Position numbers and translations under genes: made by a program. Of a stretch of DNA of 64,000 nucleotides, positions 50,601 through 62,323 are shown one piece after another (the first letter of the stretch is position 1; the number at the start of each line of letters is the position of its first letter). Origin of the DNA: Tenrec ecaudatus (lineage: Eukaryota > Chordata > Mammalia > Afrosoricida > Tenrecidae). The stretch covers positions 101,399,739 through 101,463,738 of the forward strand of contig NC_134540.1 of the NCBI RefSeq assembly GCF_050624435.1. The letters are read 5' to 3'. The notes beneath the pieces were generated by a model, which was not told the DNA's origin, ran no database searches, and worked only from the letters and a program-made list of their open reading frames with translations.

Positions 50601-53136
50601 GTAAGAAGCTCCTCCCTCCCTAAGCTGTGTGCATAGGTAAGACGCTCCTCCCTCCCTAGGCTGTGTGCACAGGTAAGACGCTCCTCCCTCCCTAGGCTGG
50701 GTACAGGTAAGACGCTCCTCCCTCCCTAGGCTGTGTGCACAGGTAAGACGCTCCTCCCTCCCTAGGCTGTGTGCATAGGTAAGATGCTCCTCCCTCCCTA
50801 GGCTGTGTGCACAGGTAAGACGCTCCTCCCTCCCTAGGCTGTGTGCACAGGTAAGAAGCTCCTCCCTCCCTAAGCTGTGTGCATAGGTAAGACGCTCCTC
50901 CCTCCCTAGGCTGTGTGCACAGGTAAGACGCTCCTCCCTCCCTAGGCTGGGTACAGGTAAGACGCTCCTCCCTCCCTAGGCTGTGTGCACAGGTAAGACG
51001 CTCCTCCCTCCCTAGGCTGTGTGCATAGGTAAGATGCTCCTCCCTCCCTAGGCTGTGTGCACAGGTAAGACGCTCCTCCCTCCCTAGGCTGTGTGCACAG
51101 GTAAGAAGCTCCTCCCTCCCTAAGCTGTGTGCATAGGTAAGACGCTCCTCCCTCCCTAGGCTGTGTGCACAGGTAAGACGCTCCTCCCTCCCTAGGCTGT
51201 GTGCACAGGTAAGACGCTCCTCCCTCCCTAGGCTGTGTGCACAGGTAAGATGCTCCTCCCTCCTTAGGCTGTGTGCACAGGTAAGACGCTCCTCCCTCCC
51301 TAGGCTGGGTACAGGTAAGACGCTCCTCCCTCCCTAGGCTGTGTGCATAGGTAAGACGCTCCTCCCTCCCTAGGCTGTGTGCGTAGGTAAGGCATGTAGA
51401 CAGACAAGGCGTGGCTAAAAGAAATTTCGTAGTATCTGAAAAATTTTCATGCTTGAGATCTGTGCAAACAGCTCAACTCCAGAATTTGTTTGAACGTAAT
51501 ATGATACATAGCAAAATAATTAACAAAATGACTCAATAGTTTTCCATTTAGAATAAAATCAAATATAAATGCAAGAAATCCAACCATTTTGGAACTGAGT
51601 CAACATATATTTAAAAGAAGTTATTTCGTGAGGGAGAACTGGTCTTTGTATTTTTTGCTTATATTTAAAATACTTGTAAAGTTCCTAAAACCGAGTGGGG
51701 CGACATAAAGGTTTTCTGGCTAGGAACTAGTGTGCAACTTCAAATTATTCGTCTAATGCTTTACATGAATTTCATAGTTCACATTACCTTAACTATAGTT
51801 AACAATTAAAATACCACAAACAAACAAAACCCGGTTTCCAGACTTGATTCTTATCCCTGAGAACTCCAGTGTCAGAGAAAAGTAAGGGCCACAGGGTTTT
51901 CACAAGGTGGAGCCTTGCATGGAGATCACCACGCCTTTCTTCCAAGACAGCTTTTCGTGGAATTGAACATCCAACCCTTTGGCTATCTTTTTACTACCCA
52001 GTTCCTCTCCAGTCATAGCCTAGAAAAATTAGTCCCATTAGACCCTACCCTAAGGCTTTTTACCCATGTTTTTCCAAGCAAGGCTGATATGAGATTTGAT
52101 AGTAACAGTGGAAATATAACTTACTTGAATACAATTTTTCCAGTTTTCTTTTGTAGGTTTTTCTTCCACGAGTTTCGTTGCAAATTTAAGGCCTCTCCCA
52201 TACATTTTATTTACTAGAGCATGCTTGTACGCAAATGTCAACACCTATAATGTAAAATAAGATAAAGCTTAACTACAAACTATTTACTTTTTAAGGCATG
52301 CAGTTTTAATAATGAAAGAAATAAGTCTTTAATAGAAGTGTAAGCTTTCAAAAAGAACTTTCATCAAATGAAATTTTAACAACTTGTAAAGAAATTAGTG
52401 TTTTCAAAAGATCAGGGTATCCCAAGGAAACAATACTCATTTCACGGTTCATCTCTAGCTATTGGAATCCATAATAAAATACTAGTTTATGTGAAGGAAA
52501 AGTGAAGCTAATGCAAGTGATTCAAAAATGCCAACTACAAGTACAAAACGCAAAGAACCATAAGTTAATAAGTGCAAATGATAAATATTGAGAAAAATGA
52601 TTAAAGAATAAAACACAATTAGACTTTCGCAACATTCCTGTGCATCAGTTTAGTACCTGTAATGACCATATAGGAAAGTATTTATAGCATTTATTTATGT
52701 GGTTTTGGAATGCGGAGCATGTCCTCAAAGACAAGAACCTGTCACAACTATTTGTATTCTAGGGTTAGGAAAATATTCAACAGTTATTGCTATAAATTTA
52801 GTAAAAGGTAAGCAATTCCCTATAGGCAGGGTCTAGAGTCTGATCTATGCTTATGTTTCCAGCAGTATTGTGTTAAGACACATAATACAAAATTATTGTT
52901 TGTTAAGAATGATAGTCAGTATTGTTTAAGATTGCCCATGTACTTGACACATCTTCATAGCAGGTTCCGGTCACCATTATCATTATCCTTGTCAATAAAT
53001 AAGAAAGGGCCATCAGAGTCTAGTACCTCGCCTAAGGTCACATAGCTAAATGTGGGACAGGCATGATTTTAGGTCCACAGTCATAACTTCTCAGTAGTGC
53101 TGATCTCTTCGGTTTCTTGATATGAGTGCACGCGTA

Positions 53137-53182
<46 letters not shown>

Positions 53183-56100
53183 GGACTGCTATGAAAAAGA
53201 ACTGAAGCACCTAAGAAAAATGCTGCTCCTACTTCCAGTATTGTGTCTGCAGATTACCATATTCAATTTTGAAAACAAATAATAGTCTACCAAAAATATT
53301 GCTGGTACTTGATACTGTTGACTTTGTTCATCTGATTTCAAAAAATTCATTGATTTCTGATTTTATTCTTTGTAGCTCCATAGGAAAATTTGGTTTAAAA
53401 AAATCTGGTATTTTATGTAATCTCTACCATAGCATTAATATACAGTGCTAATGGGGTTTTAAAATGTTTCCAATAAAACAATTGTAAAGACAGCATATTA
53501 ATGTTACTTTTATAAAGTGCGTGTAAAGTCTGATTAATTACAAACCAAGATGATAATTACTGACAGTGAAGTGTTTTCAGGAAATCTAAACAATATACAA
53601 AAAACCAAAATATCTGCCCCAAACAAGTGAGCACACATACAGATGTGGGAGGGCTTAGAAACAATTTTTAGAGGACTTCTATTCTCTTCCCACCAGTAAG
53701 TGGAACAGTGAAACAGGCAATGGGGCACAGGAGAGAAGAGATTTTGGAGAACTATGAGAAAACACGAAGCAAGAAAGTTCTAGAAAGTTACCTTATTGTC
53801 AAAAAGATCAGTCCATTTTGTAGTTTCCCAAAAAGTGTCCGTAAGAGAATCCAAAGTACACTCTCCGTCCTCCTCTTTTCCTTCGGCATCACATGAAAGG
53901 GCCCCGTCTTGAGACCGCGAGTGAAGAAGATGGTCCGCCAGGGCACAGCCTTTCCGACAAAGGGCATCGACCAGGGTGGATTTTTGTTTGTCCATATCAC
54001 TGTGACCAAACCAAAGCATAACGCACACGTCAGTAGGAGTTCAACCTCCATCATGCTAATTCTGCCTAGATTTAAAATGCAGAATCTTGTATACACATGT
54101 ACATGCACTTACTACAGATACAGTCAGATTCCTTATTACGCATAGTCATCAAGTGAGCTACTAAATTATATATATAGAATAAGGGGTGTCCAAAAGTATG
54201 TGGAATAAGACATTTAAGGTAATTTGCACCCGGCAGACATAGAATACCATAAGCAAAGGGGTTGAAGATTGGTGGTTCTACATGTGTGAACTCAGCTGCT
54301 TGGGTGGCTGAAACAATGGGCCGCTCAAACGGTAAATGCCGTGAAGACGGGGCAGGGCTGGACAGCATTTGACTCTGCGGTCACAGGCTGCCTATGAGCT
54401 GGAACTGATTCAGGAACATCTGATATCAGTTATAAGCTCTATAGATTATGTAACTCTTAGCCAGCTTGAGAGGAAGTTTTTAGAATCCTTCTAAGAGTGA
54501 CTACATATTCATCTACATATATGCACACATATACACAGATGCTTCCTAGTCATGAATTCGTGGGTAAAACAGCAAACAATGCTACTATGAGTGCGCCAGC
54601 AACTGATGTCCGAAGTACTTTAAAATACTAACCCAATTATACATAAAACAATCCCCTTGGTAGGATACAATTACAACCTCCATTTTATAAGCGAGGAAAT
54701 TAAGGCCCAAAGATTAAGCAACTTGTTTAAGGTTCTGTCGTTAATAAGAGGAGGGTCCAGAATCCTAAGCTTAGCAGTCTGGCCTGACAGCCTATCTAAC
54801 CACTATGGTAAACTGTCTGGCTCCAAGTTAGGGATCTGCTCTCCTGCTGATATAGTCCAAGTGCCTAGAACAGTGCCTGGCACCAAACAGACAATAAAGA
54901 GCTGTCAAATTATATATAACAGGGACAATTTCCATCCCTAGCATGTTTTACTTAGCTGAAGTGTTTGTGCGGTTCAGGCCAAGTAAGTGTGAAAGCAGTG
55001 AGCACTTCAAAGTGCCAAGCAAGCGACAATGTAACACTTAGATACTGCATGAAGTCACTGCAACAAGGACTCTGAAGGACCCACCCGAATTGCGCCGACC
55101 CGTGAGAACTGTTGAGACTATAACAATAAAACAGTAATTAGCAAGAAAGACAATTTTAAAACTTGTGAGTATGTGTGTGTGGGTGTGGGGGCAAGGCAAC
55201 AACTTGGCCCTCATCAGCTGGTCTATTGTAATTCAAGAGGCCGTATGTTAGGAACTTGGAGGCTCAGCATCTTGAGTAGTGCTGCTAAATGCAATGCTTC
55301 CCCAGCCAGTGGGGCCTATCCCCACAGGTTCAAAGCCTGTTTGAACACACACCTCAAACAGGTAATGGTGAGCAATGTGAGCACTGACAAAAAATCATCT
55401 TGCATGTTTGCAGATTTCATCAAAGAGGGTAGTTACTGACCATAATACATTTGCAATATAGATGGAACTAGGCATAAAAGATGCATGAGAGTTTTCAGTG
55501 AAGAGTCACAATCCTTTAAGGGACTAACTTTCATTCCCTGTCTGTGGAGATTACAAGTATAATCTCTTGGTTACCTTGGTTTCAAGAACAAAAGGATTTA
55601 CAAACAGCCTTTGGGAATTCAGTTGATAGGGGACAACTGCATAGCCTCTCGTTTACTGAGTAATGGTTAAAGCACTCCGCTGTGAACGGGAAGGTCGGCT
55701 GTTCAAACCTACAGGCTGCTCCGCAGGAGAAAGGCATCTGCCTGTAAAGCAATGTGGTGCAAGTTTGGATCTGCTGCTCTGTCCAACCACAATCTGACCA
55801 AAGCCCATTTCAATTTGGCCAAAGTAAAGGCTTGGGGAAAATACCTATTTCCAAGGATAAACAAGGGGATCCAAAGTTCTCAAAGTTTAAACGAGCTTCA
55901 CTGTTAACCGTGGCTCCATTCTAATTTTAGCTCAGTATAGTTGAAAGTCTGCAGAGCTATGTACTTTTAGTAGCTAGCACCCTATTTACTATTATCTTTG
56001 ATAACCATTGGATTTACAGTGTCCTGTATTCTCCAAAGAGCAGACACTGAAAAATACATCGACATAACAGGAGTTAGACAAAAAGGGGCTGTTTTAAGAC

Positions 56101-59100
56101 TGAACATGTAGTTAACATCATACATGTGGCTAATTTTAACCTGGCATTTAGATTTTCATTTGACAATGGAAAAACTTAGGAAAAAAGGGCATAAGTATCA
56201 AATGGAAAAAATAACCCTTAATGTGAATCAAAATGTTCATATCCACATCAAAATGCTACTTAGTATACACTTTAATTTGAGGAAATTATATTATTCTTAC
56301 AAAATGTAAGAAACTATGAACACTGAAAGCACAGAAGACAGCTAATGTCAGATGCCTCAGGGAGGTCAAAGTTGGCAATTAGGTGAGCAACATCAGGGGA
56401 AGGCAGCTTTATGAAGAGCCAGGCCAGACCCTCCTGTAATGATACCAACACTGATTACTAGTAAGACTGTGAAACTGCAGGGGACAGTTACTCTGGCAAC
56501 AAACCGGAGGCTTTTACAATGCCTGCAGGTTAAGGCTACCAACAGCAGCTAGCAGCCATTAGCAGGCCACGGGAAGATGCTTGAAGGGGACAACAGTAAG
56601 AACAGGTAAGAAAACGGGCAGAGCGAGGATCCAGTGTTTCGGTAGAAAGGCTATCGTCTCCTCCTCTGAGACAGTAAGGATGGTGCAGGCGCAACCATGA
56701 ATTGATGCTCTTACTTTTTTTCTGTGAGGAAAAAATGGTCCTGCATTTGTTCAAGAGTTTTGCCCTATCACTAACCCTTATTGTTTGCGTAACTATATTG
56801 CCTGGTAACTTAAGAATTTAATCAGTACGAATCACCAATTCATGCTTTGTGGTTTACAGCCAGCTTATACTTACATAATTTCCTTTTCTCAGCAGTTTTA
56901 AATTTTATACCACTGCCTAGACTCATGATACTATCAATAGAGATGATTCATAATGTTATCTCTAAAGTAAACTGGAGACATATATAAACCAGTTATATGA
57001 ATGGATTTTGGGATCGCACTTAAAAAAAGAGAGAGAGAGAACTGGGCAGGAGTGGAAAGAGGTGTTTGCTAAGAAATGTTAAGGCACAGGTTTTGGATGG
57101 ACCCTGGTTTGAATCTGGCTCTGGCATTCCTACAATTACCAACAAAGGCGAGTCATTTAACTTAGTGATGCAAAGTACTTACATCAACTGCTGCGCCGCA
57201 AATACACCACCGTTGCGTCTGCTATTTATACAGGAGAATGCAAGACGAGAAATACTTGTGTATATTTGGGATCTATTTGTGGGATATAATGGGATAAGAA
57301 GTTCCTGATTTCAAAAATTGTCTGGTATTTTAAATGCCTCCAATGGTTCTTTGGTAAATCCAAACAAAAACAATTTTGTTATATTTTGAATAAATTCGAG
57401 TCCACTTGAAAACTATATTTGTAAAACTAATCAGATCTTATTAGCATATATAATGTAATGTCATGATTTTTAACTCTTTAGAGTACAAATGTTTTATAGT
57501 AGACTCCGATGGAATCATTGTGGAAAACCTTAGTACCTTCAGCACTCTTGACAACTCGGCTTGTCTTACAGCTGCAGTGCTGAGCAGGGAAAACTGACCT
57601 TGGAGAGCTATGAGGAGATAATGACCAGAAGTTATAGAAAGCTAAAAGTGACCAAATGCCAGAACTATGATTCGGAGTTGTAGAATGTCTACACCAATGT
57701 TTGCAACTTAACCCGTAGGCAAGAAGGAAACCTGAAAAACAAGAGTCCTACACAAACGGGGGCATATACCATGCTCATGCACAGGAAGACTCAGTGAGAT
57801 GAAATTATCAATACTACCTAAAGAAATTCAGTGCAATCCCAATCCCAATGTCATTCTTTAAAGAAATGGAAAAATTAATTCCCAACTTCATATGGAGAGT
57901 GAAGAAGCCCAGTTTACTTCTCAAAGAGAAGAATACAATAGGTGGTCTTGTACTACCTTACCACCACACCTAGTACAAAGCCACAACTGTTAGAAGAGCC
58001 TAGTACTGGTATAATGACAGACACACAGACCAATGGGACAAGACCCCCCTCAAAAAAAAAACCCAAAACAAAACAAATAAAAGGACAAGACTCAATGAAC
58101 ATTAATAGGAAGAAGATGCCCTCTTCAATAAATGGTTCTGGCAAAACTGGATATCCATCTGTAGAAAAATGAAATAGGACCCATACCTCACTCAAGGCAC
58201 AAAAATAAATTCAAGGTAGAGCAGAGACCTAAATGTAACACCCAAAGTTAACAGAACCATCAACAAGAAAACCGGGACAAATCTAAAGGTCCTAGTGCAG
58301 GGAATACGCAGGCTACCAGATACAACCCCAGAAGAATACACAGTGAAAAACAAAATAAATGAATGGGGCCTATTAATAATAAAGCACTTGTATGCACCAA
58401 AAGATTTCATCAAAAAGTAAAATGAGAGCCCACAGATTGGGGAGATAATTAACAAGGAAAAAACAGACAAAGGACTAATTACTTTACAGAATACTGCAAG
58501 TCCACAACAAGGTAAAAAGAAAAAAAAAGAAAACCCTCTTAAAATGTGGACAAAGGGCCTGAGTAGGCAACTTAAAGGCTAACTAGCATGTGGAAATGTT
58601 CTCATTCACTAGCCATATGGAAAATTCAAATGAAAACAACGATGAGATACTATCTAATACCCATAACTGTAGCCTATTTTAAAAACAAATGGTGGAGAAG
58701 GTATGGAGAGATTGCGTCTCGTATACACATATGTATTACACTATGGAAGGTCATATGGCAGTTCTTAAAACAGCTGGTAATCATATGCTCTCCATATTCA
58801 TTGCAGTTTATAGTTCACAACAGCACGAAATAGATAGGAAACAGACCAAATCCCCATCAGCAGAATGGATTAAAACAACAACAACAACAAAACTGGAATA
58901 TGTACACCACGGACACTACGCATCCCTAAAAATCAGTGATAAAGCCATGAAACACCTAATCACATGGAAGGATCTGGACACCATGAGGCTGCGTGAAGCT
59001 AATCAATGACAAAAGGACAAACACTGCAGGAGTTTTCTGCTGTGGGGATGTGCCCCAGGATAGGAGCAGGGTCAGGCTTCCGGACCATCCAGTCTACTGG

Positions 59101-62100
59101 CCAGGGCGTCCAGGTAGTTCGAAAGAGAGCCTGACGTGTGCCCATGAACCAGGTACCATCATCTCTCTTTGTGTACTTGAAGGTCACTTTGGGAGAGGGA
59201 TCCCTCATGTCAGCTGGGATCAGATTTTCAAGAGACGTGGAGGGGAGGATGGATCACTTCGTGGCTGTCATGCAAAGGCATGAGGAGGTCCTCCTGGACT
59301 GGCAGACATTCCTACTGAAGGGAAGAGGGATACTGATGGGAAAGTCAAGTCAGGAGGGGACAAAGGGAGCAGACACATCTGGGAGAAGACAAGTGGATGT
59401 CTGTCTGTAGATAAAGGAGTAGGACCAACTTCCTACTGGGGAGATATGACTCACAATACTTTTAAGGACCCGAAGGGGGAACACGCCCAGTACTATGTTC
59501 CTAATAGGCCAAATTGGCCCGTGTTTCTATACACCCCCTGGGGACCCAGACCATGTGCCACAGAACACTGGGACACGAATCCTGGCTCTTCACAGCACAC
59601 ACCCCAAAGGCCATACCAGAGAGAAGCGATGATGTGATGTGGAAACCCCATTAGGTAAACTAGGCTTTACTTCAATACACCTGTACCCAAGGACTTACGA
59701 CTGAAACTCCCTGGTGTGAGAATAAGCAGACGGTGGCTATACTAAGAGTATAGGTGGCAGACTAACACAACTCCAGTGCCCTACTTGTTGTATTAATATA
59801 TGTACTATTCTGGCAAGCCTGTGTCTGACATGGTCAGTGAATATTATTCTAAGTTTTGCTTGACCACCAACTCCCACTGTTTGTGCCAATGGTGTCTCGT
59901 CACCTCAGGCTTTATTCTGCGCAAGTGAGTAATTGAAGTACCGCAATATGGAGTTAGCCCACACTGGTTCAATCTCTTTTCTCAACAGTGTTTTCACACT
60001 GGCACCATGCGCTACTCAATGGCACTATAAACAGAAGGTCCCTATGCTCCAGGGAGATGATCAATACGCGTCTCTGCCATAAATTGACAAGGATGTCTCT
60101 AAGGTGAACCAGAAGTAGATAAAAAAAAACAAAAACCAACCACCATAGTTTCAGAAACGAATTGTGGGCTTGCATTTAATTCTAGCTCCAATATAAGAAT
60201 AATTAGTTCTTAGGACCTGGCCTTGCTTGATACTTGCCATTATCAAGGAAACACAGAAAATAGGGGTACTATATAGCAAAGTGTAATGAAGCCAGGTTTC
60301 CCAGCTAGCTGGGATCTTAAAGGCTTTATGTGTTTTTAAATGATTTTCGGTAGATGAAACCCAGGGTGGTGCACTTTTGGAGACATCATCTAGAAGGAGG
60401 GTTCCTGGGGACTACAGCTGGGAGGTGATGGGGTGGGGGATTGATATCGATGTGTTCAAGAAGGAAGAAAATGTTTTCAAATGAATTTTGGTAGCAATTG
60501 TACAACACTGCTTGATATGATTGACTGAACTATGGAAGGGTTCAATGTCTGGATTAGCTCCTAATAAAATGGCTTGGAAAAAACCAGAAAACCTATTAAT
60601 CATGTAGAAGCCTAGGTAAACCTTTCCGATATATAACAACAAGTTTACTAAGAGATAAGCTACAAACTCCCCCTAAAATACTGCACAGCCAGTTACTTTG
60701 TCAGGTATCACAAGCCACATTAGGTTTTTAAAGTACTCAATAAACAGTTTAAAAATGAATCTTATAGAGCATCATGATATTTTTCCCTTAAACCTAGTTC
60801 ACATAAACTTTCATAGGACTAGACTGTTTTATCAGTTACTCCTATCCCTTCACCTCTTGAAAGAACCCAATGGAAGAAAAAGAGCTTTTCCTTCACTCAA
60901 TTTTAAAGAACTGGAATGGAAAAAAAAGTAAATATTCCCAAGGTAGGGTGTATCCAAAAACTTATTCTGATGATAAAGATATAATAAATAGCAGAAAAAA
61001 ATATACCAGACACACCAAACTCCAACCTTTAAAAAGTAACTAAGAAATGAGATGCAAGAAAGAGTATTTACTGGTTAGGTACTTTTTTATAGTAGCTGCA
61101 TCGGGTCTGGGGTCGGTCTTCATTGCAATATAAATTGCTAGCGCTGTCTGATCTATATGGGAAATAACAGCATTTGCAGCTTCAACAATTTCATGCAGTC
61201 TTTTCAATCTTTCCTGAAGGGAGAAAAAAAAAGGAAAAGAACAAGTTGAGTCAACAATCAGTATACCAGAACACTTATTTTTGGTATCTCAACAGTAAAA
61301 GCTGCAACTAACAGTGTCGGTAGAAAATAAAATATTTGTAGCTCAGTGGCCTCGGCCTATCTTCTAATCCGACTGTCTTTGTCAGTATCTGAAGAGAACT
61401 GCAGATCTGACATAAACCTATCTGATTTACACGTCTTGTTGGTGTTACAAGTATGAGAGAGTGAAGTGAATTACAATGTTTCTAAAATTGCAAAGTGCTT
61501 TCTTCAATTTTTCTATCTTAATATTTTAGAAATATGATCAGCTATGTTACTACAAACCCATACCACATAAAAACAGAAACAAAAATACAACTGGCTGTTG
61601 AAGTGAAGAAACAAAACATTCAAAATCAAAAGATAGTAAACAAAATATAAAAACGTCGATCACACAAATGATGATTTTCTTCCCAGTAATTTGCTAGTCT
61701 CATGTTAAAATCTGTTTGTTTGTTTTTTAAAAAGCCTCCCTTAAACTTTCGCTATCCATTCGAAAGGAGCCTTATAAGTGTAATGGTTATATATTAGGTT
61801 GCTAACCAACCATCAGGTCAGCAGTTTGAAACCACCAGCTGTTCCAGGGGAAAATCTACTCCGGCACAGAGCTGCAGTCTCAGCAAACCCACTGGGGCAG
61901 TTCAACCACGTGTGACTGACAACAGTGAGTTTGAGTTTGCATTCATTCTAAACTCTTAGTGATTTTTAATTGCTTATGGCTAGCATTTTGTTAGGCTAAG
62001 GTCGTTCTTCAGGTTAATATTTTACAAAAGCAGTTCCTAAATTATCTAAGCATTACTACTTCCATTGCCCAAATATGTGACCAAGAATTTTAAATTAAAT

Positions 62101-62323
62101 TCATCGGAGTTGCCAGGTCCTACAAGTAGCTTAATGAAATATTAAATATTAAAGAAATATTCCAATAGAAAACATATAGGGAGTCAGCAAGAACAAGATA
62201 CTGATTTAAAATTGAGCATCGCCAACCTTTTCAGCATCCAACTGATGAAGTCGTGCCACATACAAAGGAAGATAATTAGGATACGTTTCTTTCAATTCAT
62301 TATAAATGTCGCTGGAATCCAGC
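47574..62323 (-). CDS. TPP2: TPP2, tripeptidyl peptidase II, C-terminal five exons (partial)
   Basis: Exons (- strand order) are 62227-62323, 61083-61213, 53792-53999, 52125-52244 and 47574-47663. They join in frame (phases 1, 2 and then 0) and encode about 214 C-terminal residues ending PPDYCIF and TAA. TPP2 is a very large cytosolic subtilisin-type (S8) exopeptidase. It removes tripeptides from peptides downstream of the proteasome and assembles into a spindle. The catalytic domain lies to the right of the window. These exons form the alpha-helical C-terminal region. Sequence agreement with mammalian TPP2 is close to complete, and all splice sites are GT/AG. The gene is convergent with METTL21C. 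Confidence 0.98.
47755..47905 (+). repeat. AfroSINE-type SINE
   Basis: The head is 'gagtcctggtggtgcagtg', and 'ccactctgtcctacagc' and 'gaccgatggcaatcc' follow. It is shortened internally. Confidence 0.82.
48205..48335 (-). repeat. AfroSINE-type SINE, reverse
   Basis: It shows 'tgccaccgagttgatgcc', 'cgcgaacctatgggacaag' and 'cggagactgtggctcttg'. This is the 3' half of the SINE in reverse. Confidence 0.78.
48752..48932 (+). repeat. AfroSINE-type SINE, well preserved
   Basis: The head is 'gagccctgggggcacagtgg', then 'ccagaccagcagtac', 'gtctcagaaactcacagggg' and 'tcagaactgacttgatggcg', with a T/G-rich end. This is the clearest copy in the window for defining the family. Confidence 0.92.
49284..51391 (+). 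repeat. 36-bp minisatellite, about 59 copies, in TPP2 last intron
   Basis: Units of 36 bp (a 34-bp variant has 'gctgggtacag') are arrayed head to tail without spacers. Each holds a CTCCTCCCTCCCTAG pyrimidine tract, GCTGTGTGCACAG and GTAAGACG. Variants (gcatag, gtaagatg, gtaagaag, taagctg) mark subfamilies. From 50451 to 51200 a 250-bp seven-unit block is repeated three times. On the + strand each unit looks like a splice acceptor, a 13-nt exon and a donor. On the - strand it is rich in GGGAGGGAGG. The array is not a CRISPR array. Confidence 0.98.
51392..52124. other. TPP2 intron, unique sequence
   Basis: AT-rich, no recognised repeat or gene. The + strand 100-codon frame at 51915-52217 overlaps a real TPP2 exon on the other strand and is a shadow. 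Confidence 0.5.
52125..52244 (-). CDS. TPP2: TPP2 exon (second from end)
   Basis: The exon is exactly 40 codons: [20 protein letters not shown] and [20 protein letters not shown]. The acceptor is ATTATAG and the donor CAA|GTAAGT. It is phase 0 on both sides. Confidence 0.97.
52960..53080 (+). repeat. MIR fragment
   Basis: It shows 'cgcctaaggtcacatagc', 'taaatgtgggacaggcatg' and 'attttaggtccacagtc', the 3' half of a MIR element in a TPP2 intron. Confidence 0.7.
53139..53181 (+). repeat. (CA)n microsatellite
   Basis: A perfect run of about 21 units preceded by a short CG/CA mix. Confidence 0.97.
53792..53999 (-). CDS. TPP2: TPP2 exon (third from end)
   Basis: The exon encodes [35 protein letters not shown], an acidic stretch (about EGKEEDGE) and [14 protein letters not shown]. 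The acidic linker is the most variable part, as in other mammals. Acceptor and donor are CACAG and AAG|GTAACT. A longer open frame continues at both ends only because the introns happen to be open. Confidence 0.97.
54255..54420 (+). repeat. AfroSINE-type SINE, diverged
   Basis: It shows 'gattggtggttctacatgtg' and 'gcctatgagctggaactgattc'. The head is not clear. Confidence 0.5.
54635..54815 (+). repeat. MIR element
   Basis: It shows 'cctccattttataagcgagg', 'aaattaaggcccaaagattaag', 'caacttgtttaaggttctg' and 'cagtctggcctgacagcc', in exact MIR order. It lies in the large TPP2 intron. Confidence 0.85.
54848..54905 (+). repeat. L2-like 3' end
   Basis: It shows 'agtgcctagaacagtgcctgg' and 'caccaaacagacaataaag', resembling the conserved 3' end of L2/MIR-type elements. 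Confidence 0.6.
55640..55795 (+). repeat. AfroSINE-type SINE
   Basis: It shows 'ctgagtaatggttaaagcac', 'gggaaggtcggctgttcaaacc' and 'gctccgcaggagaaag'. The 3' half is altered. Confidence 0.8.
55796..57784. other. TPP2 intron, unassigned
   Basis: No exon, RNA gene or clear repeat was recognised. Short open frames look random. Confidence 0.4.
57785..60582 (+). mobile_element. 5'-truncated L1 (late ORF2 + 3' UTR)
   Basis: It starts in the ORF2 tail region ('aattatcaatactacctaaag', 'cccaacttcatatggagag', 'ctcaaagagaagaatac') and passes the ORF2 end near 58980. A 3' UTR follows, ending 'ggattagctcctaataaaatgg' and a short A-rich tail. The orientation is antisense to TPP2. Stops and frameshifts are present. 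The open frames at 57942-59410 belong to it. Confidence 0.87.
60583..61082. other. TPP2 intron, unassigned
   Basis: About 500 bp of AT-rich sequence next to a TPP2 exon. Nothing was recognised. Confidence 0.45.
61083..61213 (-). CDS. TPP2: TPP2 exon (fourth from end)
   Basis: After 'tttctcccttcag' the exon encodes [20 protein letters not shown], then [23 protein letters not shown] plus two bases. The donor is AAA|GTACCT. The split Asn codon is completed by the first T of the next exon. Confidence 0.97.
61768..61935 (+). repeat. AfroSINE-type SINE
   Basis: It shows 'gtgtaatggttatatattagg', 'tcaggtcagcagtttgaaacc' and 'gtctcagcaaacccactggggc'. It lies in the TPP2 intron between 61214 and 62226. 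Confidence 0.8.
62227..62323 (-). CDS. TPP2: TPP2 exon (fifth from end)
   Basis: The acceptor is TACACAG at 62324, and the exon starts with the last base of a Lys codon. It encodes [20 protein letters not shown] and then [12 protein letters not shown]. The donor is AAG|GTTGGC. The exon upstream of it is not in the window. Confidence 0.97.

Larger units (their letters stand above)
47664..52124 (-). other. TPP2 last intron (4.46 kb)
   Basis: The intron contains three AfroSINE copies (47755, 48205, 48752), a pyrimidine-rich block at 47930-48190 with a duplicated 20-mer, and a 2.1-kb minisatellite that makes up nearly half the intron. No further exon was seen. Confidence 0.8.

Noticed and set aside
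49284-51391. CRISPR-like array
   Set aside because: Units are contiguous with no unique spacers, and the host is a mammal. It is a minisatellite.
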